From Lottia gigantea (taxonomy: Eukaryota > Mollusca > Gastropoda > Lottiidae), in NCBI RefSeq assembly GCF_000327385.1, contig NW_008707797.1, positions 3,598,028 to 3,662,027 of the forward strand: a stretch of 64,000 nucleotides of DNA, written 5' to 3'. Each line of letters opens with the position of its first letter. The stretch's first letter is position 1. This document shows, one piece after another, positions 1 through 12,190 of the stretch. The notes under the pieces were generated by a model. That model was given only the letters and a program-made list of their open reading frames with translations, did no database searches and had not been told where the DNA came from. A program made the translations under genes and the position numbers.

Positions 1-295
1 AACCTATATTAATTCTGATTAACATTCTCACCCTCTCCATCTCTGGTACTGGTAATTGATATACAGAGTCTGAACAAGATGATCTGAAAAGAAAGATCGA
101 CACAAAGGTATAAAGATGACCTTCAAGACCGGGTGCTTCCTGGAGAACACATATCATCATTTGGTCATGACTTTTCACAGAAAACCAGTAGATCATCTTA
201 AAATCAATCAGATAGGCCTATATTATTTTGAATAATCACAAATTTTATTCAACCAATTAGGGTCTTTTTCAGTTACTTAAGTTATACAGCTTAAA

Positions 296-530
296 TGTTC
301 AATATTCAAATCTCTGAGGTCCTATGAGGAGGTTGTATGATCAAATGGGCAGCATGACATGTGCTCTGGTCACAAAATTAAGCTCTCTTTAAAGAGCTTT
401 CAAGAAAACAGTAGACCACAGCTTTAATTCTTATTTTCAATATTCAAATCTCTAAGGTCCTATGAGGGTTGTATGATCAGATGGGCAGCATGTCACAAAA
501 TTAAACTCTCTCTACAGAGCTCTGAAGAAA
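296..530. repeat. Intronic direct duplication, period about 141 bp
   Basis: Two imperfect copies, from about 297 and about 438, share the block 'caaatctctRaggtcctatg' followed by a common stretch ending in 'gggcagcatg' and an AAATTAARCTCTCT block. They lie 3' of the last RB1CC1 exon seen here, in an intron or flank. The rest of 1-546 shows no exon I could support. Confidence 0.7.
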
Positions 531-546
531 ATTGTGGTGGACCTAC

Positions 547-3500
547 CCCTCTTCCACTATAGCCACTGATGTTTCTGATTGTCCCATCAACTGTTGTTGA
601 TATTGTGTGATCTGTTGTCTTGACATGGCTAGTTCATCTTCTAATTTATAGCGCATTAAACTGAAAATATTCATAATCATCTTATCACTATTACCAAACA
701 TATGCAGCTATCAATGTCCATATTAAACAAAAGATCAAATAAATATGCAAAAAAGATAAATGTGATTGACCACCTATATAGATGACCACCTCATTGAGTG
801 AGATAATTTTAACATGTCCTGTATTTATCTTAGAATTAACAGACCAGCTATTGAAATTATGAAAGCATAATTCTTACTTGAATTCCTTTTCCTTTTCAGC
901 CATTTTTTCACTCCAAGTATCCTCTTCTGATTTTGCACCAGAAAGTTTATCAAAACTCACTTTAAAATAAAAAAGGAAATTTTTTTGGGTTCTGTAATTT
1001 GGGACAAATACAACTGAATTTGAAAAATTAAGCTTCATTTCAAGTGCCTGTAAAACTTCTCAGATCATTCTTCTTTCACCTTTCTTAACAGTCTTATGGA
1101 TGCTGGAAATTGATCTCCAGCAATAGGGAAGTGAATATTTTCTATCCTTCAAGTCTACCTTATGCATAGAAATCAAGAAGTAATACTTACATTTCTGATC
1201 CTCTAAATCAGCTTTCAATTTCTGTTCAGATAATTTCAGGCTCTCAATGACTTTATCTTTTTCTCCTCTCACCTTTTCTACGGCTTCATTAAACTGTATC
1301 TGTACAAAAGAAATATGTGAAGGCTGGATTTAGGACTAAGGTGACATAAACTGGTGAACAAAATAAATGCTGGAAAGGTTTTATATTGGTTTGTTCCAAT
1401 ATTTAAAAAATATGATGATTACCTACCTGTTTTTCAGCAGTAATGCTAGTTTTAAAGTTAGTCAAAGAGTCTTCTCTTTCCTTCTGGAATTGTTGTTCCA
1501 AGCTGGAAATTTCCAGGAAATGTTGAACCCTTTCTTCTTGAAGGGCCTGAAAAAATTGATCATAATTTTTTACATTAGTGTGAAGTAAAACTCAACTAAA
1601 TACTATTTCTAAAAGAAAGCTCAGTTCTGAAATGGCTGAAATAGCATTAGACAGTATGCAAAGACCATTCACATACCTTTTCCAGCTTCTCTTTATATTG
1701 TGCTTCAATTCTTTCTAAATTGGTCAGTTGGTCTGGATGTTCCAGAGACTTTTCTGTCTGCTGTTCTTGATTCTCCAGTCTTAAACTTGTCTGTTGTTCT
1801 TGATTTTCAAGTAACATTTCTGTTTGCTGTTCTCTTTCTTCTGCTGAATATTCAGTTTGTTGTTCTTGGTTTTCCAGTAACATCTCAGTCTGTTGCTCGT
1901 GGTTTTCCAGTACCTTTATACATTTCTCCTTTTCATCAGCAAAATGCTTTTTCAATTCAGCCATTTTATCAGAGTTAGCTTTCTCTAAGGATTCCCTCAA
2001 CTCTGCCAAAGCTTTGTTCTGATCTTCTTGAAATTTCTGAGAGAGTTCTGCAAGTTTTTCTTCGTGGTTTTTCTTCAACTTTTCTGTTACTTTTTCAATT
2101 TCAGCATCTTTTTCATTTGAAATTTTCTTCTTGAACTCTTCCATTTCTTTTTCAAGTTTTTGCCTCATTTCTGCCTCAGATTGAGACAAATTTTCTTTCT
2201 GTTCTTTTTCTAAAATGGCCTTAATTTCAGCAATTTCATCATCCTTCTGTTTTTTGTAACTTTCTTCCAAAATGTTACTAATTTCTTCTTTTTCACGTTG
2301 AAATTTGGTATTCAGTGTTTCTATGGCAACCTCTTTCCCATGAGAACATTCCTCCAATTTGCTTTCGGATTTTTGGATCTGGTCATTCAGTGTTTGGATC
2401 GTGGTTTCTTGTTTGGTCAAATTTTCACCTAATTCTTCACGTAGTTTATCTAGCTCTAACTCCAACTCAAGCAAATGTTTCTGTTTCATTTCATCCAACT
2501 GGGTGGAATGCTGAGTTTTTAAATCTCTTAATTTTGATTCTGATTGTACTTCCAGAGCATTTTTCACGACTTTCTGCGCCTCAAGTTCGAGTCTGATTTT
2601 CTCGCAATTTTCTTTCAAATCACGAACCAACAATTGTTCTGTTTCTAACGACTTAAGGAGTTTTTCCTTCTCTAAAGTAAATTCTTTGCTCAGATTCTGA
2701 GCCAAATCTCCATGAGAATATTCTAAATGAGTCACAAATTTATTTACAACTTGCACTATTTGGTTTTGGGTCGAGGTTAAGTGTTCCTTCAATGTTTGTC
2801 TATCACTTGATACTAGGGATTTTAGATTACAGATACTTTCTCTCAAAGGATCTAAATCTTTAACCACTAAATAATGTAACGATTTTAATCTATTTTCAAG
2901 ATCTACGACAATTTCTTGTTTTGATCCCAATTCTTTTTCTAAACTCACAATAATTTCTGTTTTATCAGAACTTGAAGAGAGACCACCTTTCTCCGATACG
3001 GCAGATTTATTCGGTGGAGAATCAATCATAGAAGAAGGCATCGACTCATCGAAATAAAAATCAGCCGTAGCAAATTCTTGAGATGTTTCCATTTCAGGAG
3101 ATGTATCAGAAGTGAGCCCACTTTTCCCTAAACTTTTCTTCCTTAAAGGTTGTTTACGCACACTTTTCTCACTACTCTTTCCCTCACTTTCTGACGACTT
3201 CTGAACATCTGTCTCAACAAACGGTGCTGATCTGTCTCTTTCTTTTCTCGGACTTGGCACAACTATTTCATCCCTTCCCAAAGGACTACCAACATTTATT
3301 GCCTTGACTTGAGAACTCATCTCTGCAGTCAATGTTTCTGAAAGACTCTGTGGAATTGGAAATTCTGGTTTTTCTACAATGGGTATTGTTTGAGGATCGA
3401 TTATTATTTGTGAATTTTCACACACAGCCACTTGCTCCCCCAGTGACATCTTACTACCGTCTATATGTACAAATAATTGCTCAGCGCTTCCCTGCAGGAC

Positions 3501-6500
3501 ATCAATCTCTGAATGAGCTGTTGATACAGCGCCATCAGAACCTGGTTTATCATGAAAACTCACACTGGTACCCACTGTCTGGAATGACATTCTTTGACTA
3601 ACAGGAATGTCATTTGGAACCCTGAAATCACAAGTATGTACAATTAATTGTGTCTATTAGAATGGAACAAAATGACTATTTCATTAAATACTCTAAGAAA
3701 GTTAAATTGGCAGAGAGAGTGGTGACTGTCTAATTTAGAAAACACAACACAAATTATCAGAATATATTTCTTTTAGGGGGTTTGTAACCTTCACTAAAAA
3801 TTAACTTAAAGATGACAATACAGTTGTAGTTAAATATGGTCAAAATGATGTTGGTGTAACGAAAATGCAGGTTGCATTTTATGTAATTTGAAATAATACT
3901 CTTCAAAGGACTTCTTGCTGAGACATCACAATCTCAAACTCACAGCATTTGATCATCTAGATGAATATCGAGTTGTAGTTAACGCTCTATAAATGATGAT
4001 AAAACTGTCAGTCTTACCTGAATACATCCTGTAATTCAGGAACAGCTTGTCGTAACATTTCAACATCTTGACTCGTTATTTCTGGTAAATTTTTATCAAA
4101 CACAACAGGAGCCTCAGTCTGAAAAGGTACAATTGTATCACATTCAAAGTCTTGACACCATTAAAGTGATATAAATTCTGTCATTATGAAACAATTTGAG
4201 ACTATACCTTGTGAGTATACAGAGGGAAGAGTGGCTGTAGTTGGTTTAGTCAGATTTATTGTGATGGACATTTTCAGAGCAGAGTTAAACCACTCTACAG
4301 TCTTCAAGCATGTTATTAGTGAATCACACCACAAGTTGATGTCTTGAAATAGGATTAATGATACTTACTGCAAAGGGAGGTGGAAGATCTTCAAAACCTT
4401 GAAATAAAGACTGGAGAAAATGTTTTCCTGAAAGAAGTTTTAAATTATCACTATAACAATTCTACACACTGAGAATATATTTCTAGTCTTATGTCTACAT
4501 TTTTCTGTATTTTATTCATTTCTCTGATCCGTTACAACCGACATAAAAACCACATTTGAAAAACCAAAACAAAGCCAATACCATGAGGCTTGTCTTACTT
4601 GAGGACTGAGAACAGTAAAAAGGAATAAAGAAGAAAGGTTTAATACCTAAGTCTTGTTGAAATGCATGTCTACGTTTTATTTCTTCTGTATGTAACTGTT
4701 TAGCTTCTTCAGCCAGGCTGTTGGCCCACTAGAAAATACAAAGATAATATCAGGGAGCTGTTAACAATTCTTTTTTCTTTTGTTTCACTAATTTCTAGGA
4801 AAATATTCTGCGTAATTCCTACAAAGTTTAAAAACTGTTGTTACTTTCTTATATCCTTCAAAATGGATGTAGCTTGCCATTTTCTCTAGTGAGATCTCAT
4901 AACATGAAAATATTGTAAAATTTTTCACATTTCTACAGCTTAATAAAATGGTATTCTTGAGACAGATTGGTATAAAATCATTCTTACCTCCAGAAACTGT
5001 ACAGAATACATGCGTCTTCGTACCACCTCTACGACTAGCTGTGCATAAACTCGTGGTGCTTCATCTATTTGTTTCATTATATCTAACTGTTTGTGAAGTC
5101 GACGTAAACTCTCGTGATACAACGTTAATTTCCCATCAATATCACAAATCTTCTTCTCTACAAACATTACCCATCTACAAAACATAAAGCATGTTAAAAT
5201 CTTGTTCATCTATATTGTCTGCTTAAAAAATGAGTCTTCCTTAACCGTTTCAACCCTAGTGGCCAGTGTACCTACCATACACTTACACAATATATACCCG
5301 AGCAGCTGGTTACCCGGCCGTTGCTAAGTGACGTCATACAACGTTAACGTCATACGCTTTTACTTTTATTACTTGGAGTTCAGGGTATATGACGTTATAT
5401 TTCATTTACACTCAGGGTTAAGATCAAAGATTGTTAGAATCAGTAACTTGATGAGGATTTTAAATTACTAACACACATTGACAACATAAAACAAGTTCTT
5501 CTCAACAAATATATCAGTTGCAAATAAGATAGTTGACCGAGAGTTGTATGGGTGCATAAGTAAGAACATCCTCCGAACAGTCCCCAAGTGTTTCAGACAG
5601 TAAAACCAGCACTAGCAAATAATAAATAGAATCAAACACAAACCTTAATCTTGTGTGCAGATTAACAGCCAATTCCTCTTTCGCCATTCTACATTTCTTC
5701 TTGATATCCCGTAATTTTTTATGATTGCTTAACATGGATATTAGTTGTTTTTTATGACTAGCACAGAGATCAGGTAGAATAGATTTATCTTTCAGGTTTG
5801 ACGCACGACTTTGATTCTGTCTAAAGCCCTGAAATGATATAAGGTAAAACATTTACTCTCAAAGATAGCAACAAAACATCTATTTGCATATTGCTGAGCT
5901 GACAATAGATCAATAGGAAGGCATACTTAATATGGGCCTTTTGTCACGGTTGAAGAAGGTTCTGTCTTACAGCTGGTCCTTGGTCAAACATATTGGCATT
6001 GATCTTTACCATTTATAGCTGGGTTGACTGGATTACAAAGAGGAGCAATTAAAAAACTAGGTGAATACTAACCTTAGCCATGTCTGATTGTTCTTCAACT
6101 AATTTTCTAGCACCACTCATGATCTGGTCTAAACCGTAAAGCCGATCTTCCAGTCCTTTAACTTCCTTCATACTAGTGTTATTAACATCCTCAATTGCTA
6201 CTGATACTCCTCGCTTTAGCTTCTCAGGTACTGCGTCATCGAACTAGAATTAAAGTTATTACTGTATTGTTAATTGTGTATAAGTTAGACAGACACCATA
6301 AATCCCTTGATAAAGTGGGTCTATAATTTTTGCATACACCGTATAATTGAGAATATAATCTGCTTGTATATACACAACCCATTTAGGCTTTCTTATCTTC
6401 AAGTAAGTCAGGAAAATTCTGTCAGACAGCTTATGAAAACAGTCTGTTTAAATTTGCACTTGCTTCAAATTAACAAGAATCATAAAATTTATCAAATTTG

Positions 6501-9102
6501 TAAAAACAAAGATGTATATACACATATAGTTTATAAAGAAATGGGTGATGATAAAAAGATAATAACCTGTTCAGCAGCTTTTATACATCTATCTACCATA
6601 TCCTGTAGGGTATGATGAGGATCCTACAAATATAAACAACACTTAATCATTACGTAAGTTCTTAATGAAATAGGTAATTCCACTGAATGTCCACATAAAA
6701 TGACCTAAAGCGTATAACGTTAACATTTGAAAGAGTTGAAGTAGTAAGCTGTAACGGTTACCTGTGAATTTATCCATTGAAACAGCGTACTAACAGACGT
6801 CACATCTGCCGATACTTCACTACCAGGAGATCTACTAGTAGATAGTGCTGCCACCTCGCCCATTCCCTGACTAATGGGAAGACAACTCAATAATGGTATT
6901 TTAGTTTGTAAATGCAATGATTCACCAATGCTGAAAACAGATAAATAAAGAGAGATTATATTAGAATATAGTACTCCTAGGTTATATTGTACATATTTCA
7001 ACAATTTATATTGACATTATCAGGTGAAATGAGGCAGTATATTACAAGAAATTATTGCAATTGCAACAATAAATTGGAGATAAATGGCCCTTTGAAACAA
7101 GGTAATAGAAACGACGCAACTTCCAAATGAAATTACAAATTTTATCGTTCATGCCTATACTCTGAAATAATATAGGTTACTTACTGAGCTAAAGTGTCTA
7201 AATAGTCTTGTCTTTTAGCCAAGTATTTCTCATATTCACTTTGAAATATATTAGATCGACGTATTAATGCTCTGAAATAAATAAAAGTGGAAATGGGTAT
7301 TACATCTATTTTGATTTCGGGGAAGGTAGGGTTTGAGTATACCAAATGTACAGGCCTAAGATGGAACAAGTAGTTCAATGGAAACTTGGCCGAGGCGGTA
7401 CTGTTATAGAGACTATGTATTATTCTATTTCCAAGGCTCTTCAGTTATCTTAAGGGAGACTACTCTAACTAAATGCTATGAAGTTTAAGACCACAATATG
7501 AGAAATAAGTTTGATTACTTACACAGTTATATCCTCAAGATTAGCTACGACAGCTGCCCAGCCTTGTTGTTGTAGATGTTGATCATGAACCAGATTAACA
7601 CACGCTTTTAATTCATCTTCATCTACTTCATGAAATTGCTGGAAAAGTGAACAAAAAATTGCAGATTCAGAAAGCAAAACTGATCTATAACTGTATATTA
7701 CTTTAGCCTATAATTCACATGTTCGAAATAAAGGACCAAATAGAAAGATCAGGAACTGACTTCCAAGTTTGACACCTTCATGAAAAGAGTTTTATTTCAA
7801 TTACCTTTTATACAATAATGAAAAAATTAAACAAAGAGAATTATATGCAGATATCCATAAAAGAATCTAAAGGAATCCATACACTAAGCCATAACCATTA
7901 CAATGAAAAAGTACAGAAACCTACCACAGCTAGTTGAGTTCTAGATACCACTGTTTCATACGCTGGTGGCATCAATAATGACCCTTCTACCTGACCATGT
8001 AGATCTATATCTGGAACAATACAATGGTCAAGTAATAATATTGAATAAACTTTAGCATTTCAAATAACATTATCGACTCTAATTCTATCTGCTTGTGAAC
8101 ACAAATCTTCAGGCATTGTAAAGAGGGAAAGATATTTGATTGATAAATAAAATAAAATTAATATGGTTCAGCTTAATCAGTTTACAATTAGCTTCTATTT
8201 CAACTTCTCATTCAGGATATGATATTAGTATGATACAATATAGCCTTTAATACAGGACATATATCTAATTTAAATAAAAAAAACTAGAACAATACTATCC
8301 CTGAAACCTTATCTTATCATTGACCTGTCAGTAAATCCTTACCTGATCCATGATGTACACTAGGTGATGGTGGGGTGGCAGCTTCTATTGTTGTTTTACT
8401 GAATAAATAGATTGGATTTGTATCCTACAAAAATAAATATAGTAACTCATCTTTTGCTGTCCAGGTATCTACATCCTATATATCTCAAGTAGTACGTTAC
8501 AGGTAAAAAAAACTGATTGAAAATTGATTTGATTATACTTACAGTGCCAGCTGAGTACCGCCCTACTCTAGCATGAGGATCTAAACTCTCTCCACCACTA
8601 ATCAACAATACTTGTTTATCTTCCGAGATATGACAAGCTCTTGATATTACAGTTTGTAATTTAGACACACTGAAAATTAAAGAAGAAATAATTCTAATTG
8701 TGTACGAAATGCATTGCAAGTCTTCCTAGCAGAACTCCACACAATATTAACGATAGTGAGATGAAATTCAAACTAAGCAACCAAAATAATATGTTTGCAA
8801 ATAGACAAGACCTGCAGTGTCAAGTGAGGTGTACGGCGAGGATTATAGAAAAATGAGGAAGTGAATCGTTTTTGCAGAGTGTACTGTTTCGTACCTAGTC
8901 TGTTTGCTACTATGCCATTTTCTACTGTATCATATACCCTGCACTGTAAATCACCTATTCAATGTTAGAATAAGTCAGGTCCTAATGTGCTCTCTCATAG
9001 AAAACATTATTTTTTATTCAAAAGTTCCACTCACCTTTCCATGGCCAGGTTCATGTCAAAGGTCAACATGGTGCCTGTATCTACTAGAAATACATATAAC
9101 AT
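547..9102 (-). CDS. RB1CC1: RB1CC1/FIP200-like autophagy scaffold, 5' 19 coding exons (C-terminus off the window)
   Basis: FIP200 is the scaffold of the ULK1/ATG1 autophagy-initiation complex. Nineteen exons with consistent phases encode about 1,315 residues: 9035-9102, 8543-8669, 8343-8424, 7925-8010, 7523-7638, 7185-7271, 6762-6930, 6567-6623, 6073-6243, 5644-5828, 4988-5174, 4657-4738, 4369-4427, 4018-4118, 1677-3621, 1427-1546, 1191-1299, 878-959, 547-660. The start MLYVFLVDTG matches the ubiquitin-like N-terminus of vertebrate RB1CC1. Strong family blocks include YSAGTDTNPI, QGWAAVVANLED, KGLEDRLYGLDQ, NLKDKSILPDLC and VVEVVRRRMYS. The 1,945-nt exon holds the Ser/Thr-rich middle and most of the coiled coil. 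The reading frame is open at 547 (phase 2), so the ATG11/Claw domain lies beyond the left edge. An in-frame ATG at 9102 was chosen because it aligns with the family start. Human RB1CC1 has 1,594 residues. Confidence 0.95.
1730..1915 (-). repeat. EQQT-type short tandem repeat in the FIP200 coiled coil
   Basis: Within the large RB1CC1 exon, a 10-14-residue unit built on LENxEQQTE is repeated about five times in a row (variants ENHEQQTE, ENQEQQTE, EEREQQTE, ENQEQQTS, ENQEQQTE). It lies in an otherwise ordinary Glu/Lys-rich coiled coil and is visible at the DNA level as repeated TGTTGTTCTTG-like blocks. I infer replication-slippage expansion of a coiled-coil segment. Confidence 0.75.
5939..6055. 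repeat. SINE-like fragment (copy 1)
   Basis: This shares with 20868-20995 the ordered blocks CAGCTGRTCCTTGG, 'ccatttAYAGCTGGGTYGAC' and TGGAWT...GAGGA. The 'AGCTGGGTnGACTGGA' block resembles a conserved region I recall from widespread molluscan short repeats; the family assignment is from memory. It lies in an RB1CC1 intron. Confidence 0.55.
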
Positions 9103-10904
9103 GATGGCTGTTAAGTTTCACTCCCACCTCAACTATTTAATGTCATCTTAAATAACTGTCAAACTGAACCATTACTTACAATATCTACTAGCCTGCAACG
9201 ATTAATAATATAATATTAAACGTGGAACAAATTACAAACAAGTCTCAATTTGTTTTTTAAACAGTAACTTCATTCATGTAATATGTTATCAAAATACAAC
9301 TAAACAACACATTATTTATTTAAATCAAAAACAAGATCTGTCGAAGCCATATGGCTTTCACAAATTACAAATATTTAGTCTTAAAATATTAATCTTCAGT
9401 CTTTTGTCATCCTAAAATCTGGTAATATAGGTGATTTCCCCGTAACAAGTTAGGAGTTAAGCAAAATGAATTTAAAAAAAAAACAACCTGCCTTTAACAA
9501 TAAATAATATCAAAATACATGAATACAATAGGTCCATAAGAAGCCTTTCAATGTAATTGTTGATTCAATAGATCAAAGCTTAACCATTCATACTACAGGT
9601 AGTACTAAGAAACCATGAATATGAAACAAGGAAAGTAACTACTTTACACTACTTGAAGAGAGGTTTTGATAAATTTTCCTCAGAATGTTTTTTATTTTTT
9701 ACATCAATATTTCATCTTTAGTAAGTGTACAAAACAGATAAAAAAATTAAGCTACAAATTCTTTGTTTTGAAAACAATTGTGTCTCACTTTACTCAAAAT
9801 TTACTCAACATTTAATTTAGTTTGCTTAGGCTTTTATATGCATAGCTAAGAAAGAAAGACACAAACAATCATTTTCTACAAGGTCTTGATACACAATGCC
9901 ATCCCTATTGCAACTTAAGCAAGGCATCGATGTGAAAGCAGTTCCCTTCATATGAATCTGTTATACCTTATTTCAAATCCAGAAATTCAGCTACGATTAT
10001 ACACTCAAATCATCAAAGTGGAAAATTATGCTTCTGCTTATGTCTCACATGAGATCCTTTGAAAAACTTTTGCATACAAACCTATTACCCTGAATGCATG
10101 AAGCATAAGCTTATTTTATGCAATCTTATTAGGCTTATAGGCCTAGACACCAAATCTGCTGACATATGACTTTTGATCTTGCAAACCTGGGCCTACTAAA
10201 TAAACCTCCTATAAGCTATAAAGCTTCAACAAGCTGAATGATGAATGATTATGCAACAATAAATAAAGATAGTAGATAGTCTTAATACAGAAGTAAACAG
10301 TTAAGGTTCAGTAGGACAGACAGACATTGACCTCAATTTCAAAATTCAAAATAACAACACAAACTTACAGTTGACAGACATTTAAATACCTCTACTTTTA
10401 ATTTGCACGAATATGAATCTTAAAAGTCATCATCCCACACGTGTAATAATAACAAATCTTACTAAGAAATCTAAATTTACGGGCTGACACAATTTCTTGA
10501 TCTATAAATAGGTCACATTTATCAATAATAAAGGTAGACATCAACTGCGCATCATAATCAGGGCAGATCAAATATTTTCAAGATGGAATGACATTTCAAG
10601 AGTATAAATACTTGCCTAGACGCCCAGAATGTTGGTTAAAAAGATGGCTGTGTCAGTTCACATAATGAAATGATTTGAAGGTTAAATTCAGCTGTCAAAT
10701 TCTTGTGTTTTTGTTTTTCTTTCTCTTGGATTATGGAAGATGTTTACATTATATTCTCTAACCTCCCTAACAAAAGAATTACAATTTAAGGGGAATAACT
10801 CCATTTTAATGGTATATGTCAAATTACAGTTAAATAACATCTGAACATTCTTCATCTTAATCATAAACCCTACTTATTTCAAATCAATTTCTGTACCCTT
10901 TTGA

Positions 10905-10995
10905 CTAACATAACAAAAGTTTATGATTTCAGAAGTACTATAAATGTACGAAAATCTCAAAAAACTTCAAACTAGTAATTTTACTCCCTATACAG
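10905..10995. mobile_element. MITE-like family 2, partial copy
   Basis: Contains the family block AGAAGTACTATAAATGTACGAAAAT followed by CTTCAAACTAGTAATTTTACT, matching 31195-31520, 50370-50575 and, inverted, 53570-53700. No terminal inverted repeats are seen in this copy. Confidence 0.5.
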
Positions 10996-11803
10996 AATAT
11001 CTTGACGAGTTGCCATTTTAACATTCAAACGCAGATAATTCCGGACACACTTGCATTTGAAGGCTCAAGACAAGTTTAGAGTTTGGCATTCAAAACTCGG
11101 TATGTATGTGGAAGAAAATGACTCCGTCGACCCTACGGTCCTGTACAATCAATACCGTCCAAAATTGCTACATGTAGCCTTAGCCGAAACATTTCTCGTA
11201 TTTGTAAAGAATCGTGTATTAGGGCTACAAACTTTAAACGTTATTAATAGTAGGCTATGTCTATGCAACCAATACTACTGGCAAATAGAATTATTTAGTC
11301 TTACAATAGCGATTTATTTTCTGTTTTAACGATTTTTTGTTCTTGAATATTAATGTATATATAATGTTATACTTGACCTGTTTTCTCACCTTGCTGGCTA
11401 AGTATCATATTTTGTCAGCTTATATTGTTTATGTAGATGAAGGGTGAATAGTCTCTATTCAATGTTCAAGCATCTGTAACGGTAATTTCTCTTTGACTGG
11501 TAGAAAAGGTAAATATCGTTTCATATTTTTTGATAATTTGGCGTAGGCCTTTATAAATAAGCGGAGTCCGAAAACGGCTTCTGTTGGGTCGCGATGTGGG
11601 TACTACTTGAAAAGAAGGGAGTGTAGGAGAAATTGATTTTATAGAAGACAGTCTAGAAAACAATTACTATCTATATTACAGGCGACGTTTAAACCATGTT
11701 TTTCTAGTCAGTTTGTGCCTGTTAAAGATTCCTAGTCTGTTGCAAAATAGCTTAAACCGATATCGCTTTCCCTTATTGTACACTATAGTATACAGCCTAT
11801 TAG

Positions 11804-12015
11804 CCATCTTCACAATGTCAATCTGTTACGTAATTCGTACTTATACCGTGACTGAAATAGCCACCTTTCTTGTATCACAGAAGTTTGTAAATGAAGCGAT
11901 GTTATTGGATTGCTAGTGAATACAGTCAATCACAGCCCTTCATCATACAAGAATTGTGGCTATTGCAGTCAAGGTATAAGTACGAAGTTCGTATTAGCTT
12001 GACTTTGTCTATGCC
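11804..12015. mobile_element. MITE family 1, short copy with terminal inverted repeats
   Basis: The left arm reads CTTATACCGTGACTGAAATAG...TTTCTTGTATCA; the right arm is its inverse, ATACAAG...GTGGCTATTGCAGTC then AAGGTATAAG. The outer ends also pair (TCTTCACAATGTCAA against TTGAC...). Similar sequences occur at 26545-26690, 38305-38712 and 52610-52925. No coding capacity, so I infer a non-autonomous DNA transposon family. Confidence 0.7.
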
Positions 12016-12190
12016 ACGTACATTAGTAGGAGGAATGTTATTTCATTTTACCAGTCAATGACCCCGGTTAAACGTGCAATAATTTAAACAAATTTCAATT
12101 AATTGATTAATAAGCCTTTAACTTTTATCTCTAGTTATTTTTTGTCTCTACGATTATAAAACTTTTCAACTTTCAGACGGATTTAACAAG

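Larger units (their letters stand above)
9103..12190. other. Intergenic: divergent promoters of RB1CC1 and the P450
   Basis: The region between two head-to-head genes. I see no convincing coding exon; short open frames such as 11051-11329 lack splice context or family resemblance. It holds two repeat copies, described separately. The sequence TTTCAACTTTCAG just before 12177 resembles a 3' splice site, so the P450 may have an upstream non-coding exon here. Confidence 0.6.

Noticed and set aside
11051-11329. 92-codon plus-strand open frame upstream of the P450
   Set aside because: No recognisable domain, weak composition and no splice context; probably chance in intergenic DNA.
12155-12161. 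TATAAAA as a P450 TATA box
   Set aside because: It is only about 36 bp from the ATG, and a 3' splice-site-like TTTCAG lies at 12176 between the two, so the sequence is more likely intronic.
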